Positions 1-5,169 of a stretch of DNA of 5,169 bases are shown here, piece by piece. How positions within the stretch are numbered: position 1 is the first letter of the stretch; the number at the start of each line of letters is the position of its first letter. The translations under genes and the position numbers were made by a program. Below the pieces are notes generated by a model. That model was given only the letters and a program-made list of their open reading frames with translations, was not told the origin of the DNA and did not search any database. The stretch is from Caulobacteraceae bacterium (GTDB lineage: Bacteria > Pseudomonadota > Alphaproteobacteria > Caulobacterales > Caulobacteraceae): positions 1-5,169 of the forward strand of contig JANXWN010000079.1 of assembly GCA_025351125.1 (NCBI GenBank), read 5' to 3'.

Positions 1-697
1 TGATTGAGTGATGGCTTTCCATGAAGGCCTCGGCCAGGGCCTTCCAGTTGCAGCGCACCACCTTGGACACATGAATCGCCTTATAGCGATTGGGATAGTC
101 GTAGCGCTCGAAATGCGTCGCCAGGGTTCCTATCGTCTCCATCAAAGGTTTGGCGTTGGGATCCATGTTGATGAACACGAAGCCGCCCCAGGTACCGACC
201 TTGGCCTGCGGCAAGGTCATGTCCTTGCCTTCCCATTGCGGGAAGTCCCAGCCGATCGGATTATCTTTGAAGCTGCCGTCGTTGTTCCAGGCGATGCCGT
301 GATAGGGGCAGCGAAACTCGTCCTTGCAGCCGTTCAGCGTCACCAGCTTGCGGCCCCGGTGCAGGCAGGTGTTGTAAAAGGCCTTGATCTCGCCGCTTGC
401 CGTGCGCGTGACGATGAACGACTTACCGACGATCTCATAAATATGGTAATCTCCGGGATTAGGAATTTCCTCTTCCCGACAGGCCATCTGCCAGATCTTC
501 GACCAGACATGATCGACTTCTTTCTGGAAGTATTCGGCGCTGTAGTACCGCGAAGCCGGCACCGGTTCGATGCCGATTTCGGGAGTCGGCCCTTGACGCA
601 GGTGATCCGGAACCGGCCGCGTATCGCGACATAGGATGTCCTCATAGGACTCCGACGGGTGCCTATCCGGCCGGGTTGAGCCTTGCGATCCATCCAT
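1..697 (-). CDS. Rieske [2Fe-2S] ring-hydroxylating oxygenase alpha subunit (3' end outside window)
   Basis: The first 232 residues are visible; the rest runs off the low-coordinate edge. The Rieske domain spans roughly residues 65-180. Its cluster ligands are C111 and H113 (CLHRG) and C130 and H133 (CPYHG), in the order Cys-x-His, 16 residues, Cys-x2-His. The catalytic domain then begins with NWK at 217-219 and EAFMESHH, where H230 fits the first mononuclear-iron histidine. The second His and the Asp ligand lie outside the window. E227, three residues before H230, takes the place of the Asp that bridges the Rieske and iron centres in naphthalene dioxygenase. About 45 hydrophilic residues precede the domain. 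In this family the protein uses electrons from a separate reductase to hydroxylate, dealkylate or otherwise oxidise an organic substrate in the cytoplasm; the substrate cannot be read here. The ATG at 697 is supported by an AAGGA 8 bases upstream and lies 11 bases after the thiolase-like stop, so it is probably cotranscribed. Family assignment is secure; function is open. Confidence 0.93.
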   Translation of the reverse strand, partial: MDGSQGSTRPDRHPSESYEDILCRDTRPVPDHLRQGPTPEIGIEPVPASRYYSAEYFQKEVDHVWSKIWQMACREEEIPNPGDYHIYEIVGKSFIVTRTASGEIKAFYNTCLHRGRKLVTLNGCKDEFRCPYHGIAWNNDGSFKDNPIGWDFPQWEGKDMTLPQAKVGTWGGFVFINMDPNAKPLMETIGTLATHFERYDYPNRYKAIHVSKVVRCNWKALAEAFMESHHSI

Positions 698-705
698 GAT
701 TTTTG

Positions 706-710
706 TCCTT
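706..710 (-). promoter_or_regulatory. Shine-Dalgarno site inside the preceding stop codon
   Basis: AAGGA on the minus strand lies 8 bases before the ATG at 697 and shares bases with the TAA stop of the thiolase-like gene (711-709). It selects the ATG at 697 over the out-of-frame ATG at 693. It also suggests that the two genes are translationally coupled. Confidence 0.65.
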
Positions 711-1851
711 AGGCTTCCAGTATGGCGACAGCGGAAAGGCCGGGGGCGCCGTAGACTTGGCTGTAAGCCAATTTCGCGTCCGGGACTTGTCGAGCCTCCG
801 CGCGTCCTCGCAGTTGCTGTACATTTTCGTAGACCTGGCGCAGGCCCGAGGCGCCGATCGGTTCGCCGCAGGCTAGGCAGCCTCCATCGGTGTTCACCGG
901 CAAGCGACCACCCAGGCTGGTAACGCCATCGGCCAACCAAGCTTCCTGTTCGCCATCAGCGCAGAAACCGTTCTCCGCCATGTGCATGATCTCCGCGCCC
1001 GACTCGGTGTCCTGAATCTGGGCGACGTCAATATCCTGCGGCCCGACGCCGGCCATGGCATAAGCCGCCTCGGAGGCCAGGACGGTTGGCGCCACGCCGC
1101 GTTCCACGTCGAGAGAGGGGGCAAAAACTTCGAAGGAGCCGCGGGGTCGCGTACGCACGGCCGCACCGCGCACTTTGGGCCCGGTGAGCCCCAGCTCCCG
1201 CATCTTCTTGTCGGACGCCAGCACCATGGCCACGCCGCCCTCGGCGGGCGAGCAAAACATAAACTTGGTCAGCGGATCGGACAGCATTTGGCTGTTGAGC
1301 ACGGTGTCCAGGTCCACGGGCTCGCGGCGCCAAGCGTGAGGCGCGCGCACGCCGTTCTCGTACGCCTTGACCGCCACGCGGCCGAGCGAGGTCTCGCTTA
1401 TGCCGTAAAGCTCCATGTAGCGGCGAATTTTCATGGCGAAGAACTGAGTGGTGAGCATCATGCCCGTCTCGCCGTACCAGCGCGGCAGGCCCGAGGCCTC
1501 CGGGTCGGCGTTAAAAGCGCCACGGGGGTGTTTATCGAAGCCTAGCACCACCCCGATGTCGAACTCGCCAGACTTTATCGCCCAGTAGCCCGAGAGCATG
1601 GACGAGCCGCCCGTGGCGCAACCATTGGAGATGTTGATGAACTGCACGCCGGTCAGTCCCAGCCTCGGCAGGGCGGCGTCGGCGCTGCCCGCAGCGGCCG
1701 ATCCGCCGAAAGCAAATTGCATATCCGCCCACACGACGCCCGCATCGGCGAGGGCTTCGCGCACCGCGAAAACGCCCTGATCAAGACCGGTCATGGCGGG
1801 GTGTCGGCCGAAAGGATGAATTCCAGCGCCGATAATATGCACGTCAGTCAT
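709..1851 (-). CDS. Thiolase-fold acyl-CoA enzyme (SCP2-thiolase / lipid-transfer protein type)
   Basis: This is a complete 380-residue protein of the length usual for SCP2-type thiolases. The N-terminus MTDVHIIGAGIHPFGR is the typical first strand. The nucleophile region SNGCATGG puts the reactive cysteine at C78. The C-terminal half has GGRLPVNTDGG (314-324) followed by CGEPIGASG (328-336), which matches the thiolase GHPxGAxG loop except that the His is E330. The usual VxxHD His of the C-terminal domain is Q280 (QIQD), and the final catalytic Cys loop is replaced by YGAPG (367-371). Only the nucleophile is clearly kept. Relatives that pair with DUF35 proteins include the BbsB subunit of benzoylsuccinyl-CoA thiolase and the steroid side-chain aldolase Ltp2, and a DUF35 gene lies 26 bases upstream here. 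I infer a two-protein complex acting on a CoA thioester, either as a thiolase or a retro-aldolase. GAGGAG lies 11 bases before the ATG. Ordinary beta-ketothiolase activity is uncertain given the substitutions. Confidence 0.92.
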   Translation of the reverse strand: MTDVHIIGAGIHPFGRHPAMTGLDQGVFAVREALADAGVVWADMQFAFGGSAAAGSADAALPRLGLTGVQFINISNGCATGGSSMLSGYWAIKSGEFDIGVVLGFDKHPRGAFNADPEASGLPRWYGETGMMLTTQFFAMKIRRYMELYGISETSLGRVAVKAYENGVRAPHAWRREPVDLDTVLNSQMLSDPLTKFMFCSPAEGGVAMVLASDKKMRELGLTGPKVRGAAVRTRPRGSFEVFAPSLDVERGVAPTVLASEAAYAMAGVGPQDIDVAQIQDTESGAEIMHMAENGFCADGEQEAWLADGVTSLGGRLPVNTDGGCLACGEPIGASGLRQVYENVQQLRGRAEARQVPDAKLAYSQVYGAPGLSAVAILEA

Positions 1852-1862
1852 GTTAAATCTTG

Positions 1863-1868
1863 CTCCTC
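1863..1868 (-). promoter_or_regulatory. Shine-Dalgarno site of the thiolase-like gene
   Basis: GAGGAG on the minus strand lies between the DUF35 stop and the ATG at 1851. The spacer is 11 bases, slightly long but still usable. It supports that ATG as the start. Confidence 0.55.
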
Positions 1869-1877
1869 GAGTCTCGA

Positions 1878-2285
1878 TCAGGCGGGCCGGAACGCGTAAG
1901 TTGCGACATCGCCCCGGGTAGAAGTCGGAAAGGCTTCGATCGCCACGCGCATCGGAAGACCGATTTTCAAGGTCGACGGATCGTCGATCAATATGCGGCC
2001 TTCGGCGATAACCTGCCCGGCAAATTCCACATAACCCAGCGCGAAGGGCACAAAATTTTTGTCGTCATCGGCGCCGATATAAGGCGGGGTCTTGGGACGA
2101 AAACGCTGAACGGTGTAGCTCCACAATTTGCCCACCGGTGCGAGTTCCACGGGATCGTACAACGCCGCGTCAGCGCCACTGGGCATGGGAAAACGCATTT
2201 CGCCGTCGTCTCGGCTGCGTCCCGCGATCAATCGTACGCCGTCAGCCCGTTCGACAAAAACGCCATCCGCCACAGCAACGCTCAT
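1878..2285 (-). CDS. DUF35 OB-fold protein lacking the zinc-ribbon cysteines
   Basis: This complete 135-residue protein has the DUF35 pattern. A short N-terminal segment (about 15-40) lies where the rubredoxin-like zinc ribbon normally sits, and an OB-fold follows (about 45-133) with WSYTVQRF (55-62), PFALGYVEF (80-88), a GRILIDD segment (96-102), and LKIGLPMRV (106-114). Family members normally carry two CxxC-like pairs around an FP motif. Here the FP is kept (32-33), but the positions hold residues such as RSRDDG and MPSGAD, and the whole protein contains no cysteine. In known systems DUF35 proteins bind thiolase-fold partners and help hold or channel the CoA ester (BbsA with BbsB, the DUF35 part of ChsH2 with Ltp2, and the archaeal thiolase/HMG-CoA synthase complex). 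The next gene is such a partner, so I infer a partner-subunit role. The start is supported by AGGAG 8 bases upstream. It is the first gene after the 310-base gap. Confidence 0.88.
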   Translation of the reverse strand: MSVAVADGVFVERADGVRLIAGRSRDDGEMRFPMPSGADAALYDPVELAPVGKLWSYTVQRFRPKTPPYIGADDDKNFVPFALGYVEFAGQVIAEGRILIDDPSTLKIGLPMRVAIEAFPTSTRGDVATYAFRPA

Positions 2286-2293
2286 GCCTAGGT

Positions 2294-2298
2294 CTCCT
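2294..2298 (-). promoter_or_regulatory. Shine-Dalgarno site of the DUF35 gene
   Basis: AGGAG on the minus strand lies 8 bases before the ATG at 2285, which is optimal spacing. It fixes the start of the first gene after the intergenic gap. Confidence 0.7.
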
Positions 2299-2315
2299 CA
2301 CATTGACTGATCGGC

Positions 2316-2333
2316 TGGACCATACGCCGTCCA
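2316..2333. repeat. Short inverted repeat in the leader region (TGGAC-N8-GTCCA)
   Basis: Perfect 5-base arms at 2316-2320 and 2329-2333 flank an 8-base spacer. It sits 31 bases upstream of the DUF35 start and next to the A7 run. A regulator site or leader hairpin is possible, but arms this short can occur by chance. It is not a terminator for minus-strand transcripts, because the T run lies before the stem in that direction. Confidence 0.25.
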
Positions 2334-2595
2334 TAAAAAAAGTCATCATAGTTTTGTTTAAGCGCACGAGTTTGTTTTTTCGCGCCACCTGTTGGTGAGC
2401 CTGGACACGGGCGTTGGGCAGGATGGATGCAATTCTCAACCACTTGGCGCAACTAGAGCTCGAAATCCGGTCGATATGTGTCGCACGAAGCACTGGCCTG
2501 TTAGGAAAACCGACGGAGCGTAATTTGCAGGCTGCGCCTTTGCCGTCTCCCGAACAATCACAGGTTCGCTGTAGCCGATCGCGGGCACGGCCCTC

Positions 2596-3597
2596 TCAGA
2601 GCTTGAGAAGTTGTTTGCCGAAATTTTCCCCCTGAAACAGCCGCCGCAGTGTCGTCGGGGCGTTTTCCAGGCCGTGTTGGATGTCTTCCTTGTAGCGAAG
2701 CTTGCCCGAGCGGATCCAGTCCACCAACCGGCTGCGCGCCCAGGGAAACTCGGCCTGAAAGTCGGTTAGGATGAAACCCGCCATGGAGGCGCGTTTGAAG
2801 ATCAGGTTGAAATAGTTCTCCGGACCGGCGGGCATCTTGCCCAGTTCGTAGCGAGAGATACCGCCGCACACGACCACCCGCGCATGCATGGCCAATTGCG
2901 CCAAAAGGGTGTTGAACGCGGGACCCCCGACATTGTCCCACAGCACGTCAATGCCGTCAGGCGCCGCCTTGCGGGCCTGATCGCGGATATCACCGGCCTT
3001 ATAGTCGATCGCCGCGTCGAAACCGAGTTCATCGAGCAGCCACGCGCACTTGGCAGGACCGCCGGCTACCCCCACCACACGACAGCCGGCCAACTTTCCC
3101 AATTGGCCGACGACCGAGCCCGTGGCTCCCGCCGCGCCGGTCACCACCAGAGTGTCGCCAGGAAAAGGTTTACCGATCTTGTTCAGACCGAAGAAGGCGG
3201 TCAGACCCGTGGTGCCCAGAACCCCTAGATTGGCCGTCAACAGGTCGTCGTTCTCGAGCTTCAGCAATTCTTTGCCCGGCAGGACGGCATAGTCCTGCCA
3301 GCGCAGCATACCCGAGACCTTGTCGCCGACCGCGAAATTCGGCGCATTGGACGTTACCACCTCGCCCAGGCCTCCGCCACGCATGACCTCGCCAATCTCG
3401 GTGGGCGCGACATAGCCGCCGATGTTTTCCATCCAGCCCTTTTGCGCCGGATCGAACGCCAAGTAGAGGGCCTTCACAAGCACTTCACCCTCGCCAGGCT
3501 GGCCCACCGGGGTCGTCACCAGTTTGAAATCGTCGTCGATCAGGCCCCGGCCGTTGGGCCGACCGTTGATGAGCCATTGGCGATTGGTCTGTGTCAT
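2596..3597 (-). CDS. NADP-dependent medium-chain oxidoreductase, zinc-free (CurA / prostaglandin reductase / 2-alkenal reductase type)
   Basis: This complete 333-residue protein has the usual length for the family. The N-terminal GroES-like domain (1-130) opens with NRQWLINGRPNG and contains LAFDPAQKGWM, typical of the leukotriene B4 12-hydroxydehydrogenase/CurA branch. The catalytic and structural zinc cysteines of alcohol dehydrogenases are absent. The Rossmann domain has VVTGAAGATGSVVGQ (151-165) with its glycine-rich turn. K184 and Y199 fall where relatives contact the 2'-phosphate and ribose of NADPH. The C-terminal signature NYFNLIFKRASMAGFI (261-276) is also present. These enzymes reduce the C=C bond of alpha,beta-unsaturated ketones or aldehydes. 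In this cluster it may saturate an enone intermediate (inference). The ATG at 3597 is chosen because homology begins there and a weak GGAA lies 8 bases upstream. An in-frame ATG at 3666 would add 23 unrelated residues and overlap the preceding gene. It follows the VOC gene by 32 bases. Confidence 0.93.
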   Translation of the reverse strand: MTQTNRQWLINGRPNGRGLIDDDFKLVTTPVGQPGEGEVLVKALYLAFDPAQKGWMENIGGYVAPTEIGEVMRGGGLGEVVTSNAPNFAVGDKVSGMLRWQDYAVLPGKELLKLENDDLLTANLGVLGTTGLTAFFGLNKIGKPFPGDTLVVTGAAGATGSVVGQLGKLAGCRVVGVAGGPAKCAWLLDELGFDAAIDYKAGDIRDQARKAAPDGIDVLWDNVGGPAFNTLLAQLAMHARVVVCGGISRYELGKMPAGPENYFNLIFKRASMAGFILTDFQAEFPWARSRLVDWIRSGKLRYKEDIQHGLENAPTTLRRLFQGENFGKQLLKL

Positions 3598-3629
3598 GTT
3601 TGCAATTCCAGCGTCGACGTTAAGTGGTT

Positions 3630-4169
3630 CTAACCGAGACGGCGCAGCGGGTCGGAGCCGTCCCACCCGCGGGCCGCATTACGCATCATAGCGAAAAAAT
3701 CCCGCGTGCCCGGCCCAGGTTGAAGAATTTCCACCATCGTGCCCGGGCCGCCGCCCGTGTCGACATAAATCACCTCGCCGCCGGCCGCCACGCGACCCTC
3801 CTGCGCGACGACGGCATTGACCGCAGCGCACGCGGCGCGGGCGTTGGCGATATCCTCCACCAGGATGCAAACGTGGTGTAGGCCCTCACGGCCCGCGTCC
3901 CGCCATTCCTTGTAGATCGAGGGTGCATCGTTGTGCTGACGGATCAACTCGATCTGCATGTCTCCCCAATAACCAAGGGCCATGGAAAAATCGATTTCGG
4001 ATGATGCGCCGCGATAGCGAACGCGCTCCAATTGGACGTGATCGATAGCGAAAAACGGTCCCGCGCCAACCACCTGCGTCCAATATTGCAGGGCTGCGTC
4101 GAAATCAGCCGGCACATAGGCCAGCTGCATGATCTCGCCGAGATTCGCTATGCCGCCGCGCCCGCTCAC
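3630..4169 (-). CDS. VOC / glyoxalase-fold protein (Glyoxalase_4-like)
   Basis: The 179-residue protein holds one VOC domain made of two beta-alpha-beta-beta-beta modules. The first runs from MQLAYVPADFDAALQYW (14-30) through GAGPFF (35-40) to MQIELI (71-76). The second runs from GLHHVCILVEDIANA (96-110) to TMVEILQP (144-151). Probable metal ligands are E74, H98 or H99, and E147. The fourth position, often His in the first strand, is Q15, a common variant in glyoxalase I-like proteins. Relatives include methylmalonyl-CoA epimerase, glyoxalases and many uncharacterised members; the size is too small for a two-domain extradiol dioxygenase. An epimerase, isomerase or lyase role on an oxygenase or CoA-ester intermediate is plausible but unproven. 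I choose the GTG at 4169, which overlaps the preceding TGA as GTGA and has GAGG 7 bases upstream. The in-frame ATG at 4130 is an alternative that would trim 13 residues while leaving the core domain. Long upstream extensions lie within the oxygenase gene and show no homology. Confidence 0.88.
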   Translation of the reverse strand: MSGRGGIANLGEIMQLAYVPADFDAALQYWTQVVGAGPFFAIDHVQLERVRYRGASSEIDFSMALGYWGDMQIELIRQHNDAPSIYKEWRDAGREGLHHVCILVEDIANARAACAAVNAVVAQEGRVAAGGEVIYVDTGGGPGTMVEILQPGPGTRDFFAMMRNAARGWDGSDPLRRLG

Positions 4170-5169
4170 TCCGCGGCCTCGCGCAATTGTGGTTCGCCCG
4201 CTGTCACCTGCGGCAGGGGCATGCCAATAGCCTCGGCGATGGATTTGTGAACATTCTGCAAGCTGATTTCCTGTCGTCCATAAATGACACTGCTTCCGGG
4301 TGGTAGATGCATGAGATTGCGGTAACCTTCGGCCGAAACGATATAATCCTCCGTGCGCACCACATGCGCCGTTGCATCCCACGCGTCCTCGACCTCCTTG
4401 CGGTGTGCGCTCGATTTCACCCCTCCGGGCGCATAGATGGTCTTGTACGTGACGGTCTCGCCGGGCGTTTCGCCAGGAAAATGCCGAAAGGTGGTGTAGT
4501 ATCGCCGGCCCGGCGATACTGATCCCGCGAACAGAATGGTGTTGGGAAAAATGTAGTGGATGCCGCCAAGGGCGTCGTCGACCCCCCAGTCGTCCTCGGC
4601 CTGCTCAGCCCAAGCCTCCATATCGCGAGCGACGAACAGCACGCGGTGGTGTGGGTTGAACTGGTCGTAGACAGTGATGTCGCTACGGAAGTACGGCGCC
4701 AAGGTTTGTTTGTGCAGGGCCGCGAAATGATAGCCCTCGCCATAGGTATCGAGGGCGAATTTCCAGTTGGAGGCCACTGGCAGGACGCCGTCCTTGACCC
4801 GTTCGGCTTTGTCGAGCTCAAGCAGCTCCAACTGAGCGCCGAAGTCGCCCAGATGAGCATCAATATCCATGATCGACCCAGGCGTGGCCTGCACGAAAAC
4901 CAAGCCATGGCGTTCCGCCACCGGTACGGCGATCAAATGATCGCTCTCGCCGATCGCGTTGACCCCATCCGCGTCGCAGAATCGGTCAACCTCCGGCGCG
5001 GCGGCCAAATGCCCGTCGGTGGCGTATGACCAACCGTGGAACCAGCAGGTGAATAAATTCGCCTTGCCCTCGGCTTCGCGCACCAGCCGCGCGCCCCGGT
5101 GTCGGCAAACATTGAGGAAGGCGCGAACCTCGCCATCCCGCCCCCGGACCACGACGATGGGCACGCCGG
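4166..5169 (-). CDS. Rieske [2Fe-2S] ring-hydroxylating oxygenase alpha subunit (5' end outside window)
   Basis: The last 333 residues are visible; the start lies beyond the high-coordinate edge. Counting from the in-frame GTG at 5164, the Rieske ligands are C20 and H22 (CRHRG) and C40 and H43 (CWFHGW). The catalytic domain has NWK at 133-135, then YGEGYHFAALH, which gives iron ligands H146 and H151, with D273 (RTEDY) as the likely carboxylate ligand. E143 is in the bridging position. The C-terminal signature YGRQEISLQNVH (295-306) is typical of RHO alpha subunits. The catalytic set is complete, so the enzyme is probably active. The GTG at 5164 is an internal valine and not the start, because the first strands of the Rieske domain are missing from it. 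The gene shares only domain architecture and key motifs with the second oxygenase in the window, so the two are not a recent duplication. Substrate is unknown. The stop overlaps the VOC start, placing both in one operon. Confidence 0.95.
   Translation of the reverse strand, partial: GVPIVVVRGRDGEVRAFLNVCRHRGARLVREAEGKANLFTCWFHGWSYATDGHLAAAPEVDRFCDADGVNAIGESDHLIAVPVAERHGLVFVQATPGSIMDIDAHLGDFGAQLELLELDKAERVKDGVLPVASNWKFALDTYGEGYHFAALHKQTLAPYFRSDITVYDQFNPHHRVLFVARDMEAWAEQAEDDWGVDDALGGIHYIFPNTILFAGSVSPGRRYYTTFRHFPGETPGETVTYKTIYAPGGVKSSAHRKEVEDAWDATAHVVRTEDYIVSAEGYRNLMHLPPGSSVIYGRQEISLQNVHKSIAEAIGMPLPQVTAGEPQLREAAE
4177..4182 (-). promoter_or_regulatory. Shine-Dalgarno site of the VOC gene, inside the oxygenase 3' end
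   Basis: GCGAGG on the minus strand ends 7 bases before the GTG at 4169 and lies within the last codons of the upstream oxygenase. Together with the GTGA stop/start overlap it supports the GTG start and translational coupling. Confidence 0.5.

Larger units (their letters stand above)
2286..2595 (-). promoter_or_regulatory. 310-base intergenic region, probable promoter region of the DUF35-thiolase-oxygenase block
   Basis: No credible gene lies here on either strand. The part next to the reductase stop is ordinary GC-rich sequence. Bases 2333-2380 are strongly AT-rich (13 of 48 bases G or C) and contain an A7 run (2335-2341), a T6 run (2375-2380) and two similar T-rich words, AGTTTTGTTT (2350-2359) and AGTTTGTTTT (2369-2378), 19 bases apart. 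Read on the minus strand, TATGAT (2350-2345) resembles a -10 box, but I find no good -35 box at 16-18 bases. Between this and the Shine-Dalgarno site is a 5-base inverted repeat, TGGAC/GTCCA with an 8-base spacer (2316-2333). This fits a promoter with an operator or leader, but the exact elements are not resolved. I see no GC-rich hairpin followed by a T run to end the upstream transcript. Confidence 0.45.

Noticed and set aside
8..634. Plus-strand open frame of 208 codons
   Set aside because: It is antisense to the Rieske oxygenase, whose frame on the other strand carries intact cluster motifs. The plus-strand translation shows no recognisable domain, and long antisense frames are common in GC-rich genes.
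982..1545. Plus-strand open frame of 187 codons
   Set aside because: It lies wholly antisense to the thiolase-like gene, is rich in His, Arg and Gly as expected for a shadow frame, and shows no family motif.
2386..2397. Small inverted repeat CACC-TGTT-GGTG
   Set aside because: The arms are only 4 bases with no flanking extension, a level expected by chance. No T run follows it on either strand in a terminator position.
2242..2493. Minus-strand open frame of 83 codons across the intergenic gap
   Set aside because: It overlaps the DUF35 start in another frame, crosses the AT-rich probable promoter, and its translation has no family resemblance.
2582..2595. Possible terminator hairpin after the reductase stop (GGGC-ACG-GCCC)
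   Set aside because: The stem is only 4 base pairs and no T run follows it on the minus strand, so it does not look like an intrinsic terminator.
2414..2635. Plus-strand open frame of 73 codons in the gap
   Set aside because: It runs into the 3' end of the reductase gene in antisense and has low-complexity Arg/Ser-rich content. I see no support for a real gene.
3598..3666. Longer reductase start at the ATG at 3666
   Set aside because: The extra 23 residues do not match the family N-terminus, and the extension would overlap the VOC gene by 37 bases. The ATG at 3597 matches where homologues begin.
4556..5029. Plus-strand open frame of 157 codons
   Set aside because: It is antisense to the catalytic domain of the upstream oxygenase and has no recognisable domain or convincing ribosome binding site.
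5162..5164. GTG as the start of the upstream oxygenase
   Set aside because: The frame stays open to the window edge, and the N-terminal helix and first strands of the Rieske domain would be missing. It is an internal valine codon.
1..5169. CRISPR arrays, tRNA or rRNA genes, insertion sequences, attachment sites
   Set aside because: No regularly spaced repeats, RNA gene signatures, transposase motifs or terminal inverted repeats are visible. Nearly all of the window is coding.

Overview
The window carries six protein genes, all on the minus strand. It looks like part of a bacterial catabolic gene cluster built around Rieske oxygenases and acyl-CoA chemistry. The GC-rich sequence, short gene spacing, Shine-Dalgarno sites and the mix of gene families suggest a proteobacterium, perhaps an alphaproteobacterium such as a sphingomonad or rhodospirillid relative. 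That placement is an inference from style, not from a marker gene. An actinobacterial or other high-GC host is not excluded.

Layout in the direction of transcription (high to low coordinates). Upstream block: the 3' part of a Rieske non-heme iron oxygenase alpha subunit (5169-4166, 5' end outside the window); a small VOC/glyoxalase-fold protein that starts inside the oxygenase stop codon through a GTGA overlap (4169-3630); and a zinc-free medium-chain NADP-dependent reductase of the CurA/prostaglandin-reductase type (3597-2596). A 310-base non-coding gap follows (2595-2286). It contains an AT-rich stretch that is the best place for a promoter. Downstream block: a stand-alone DUF35 OB-fold protein (2285-1878); a thiolase-fold SCP2/lipid-transfer-type protein (1851-709); and a second, different Rieske oxygenase alpha subunit (697-1, 3' end outside the window). 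Genes within each block are 32 bases apart or closer, so each block is probably one operon. I see no convincing intrinsic terminator in the gap, so read-through between the blocks is possible.

Working model (inference). The oxygenases hydroxylate or dealkylate a hydrophobic substrate such as a steroid, terpenoid or aromatic. The medium-chain reductase saturates an enone or enoyl bond. The thiolase-like/DUF35 pair makes or breaks a C-C bond in a CoA thioester. The VOC protein may be an epimerase, isomerase or lyase. No ferredoxin, oxygenase reductase, oxygenase beta subunit, CoA ligase, transporter or regulator is present in the window.

The most interesting feature is the DUF35/thiolase pair. 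The DUF35 protein has no cysteine at all, so its usual zinc ribbon cannot form. The thiolase-like partner keeps the nucleophilic cysteine but has Gln and Glu where thiolases have catalytic histidines. The pair may therefore do chemistry other than ordinary thiolysis.
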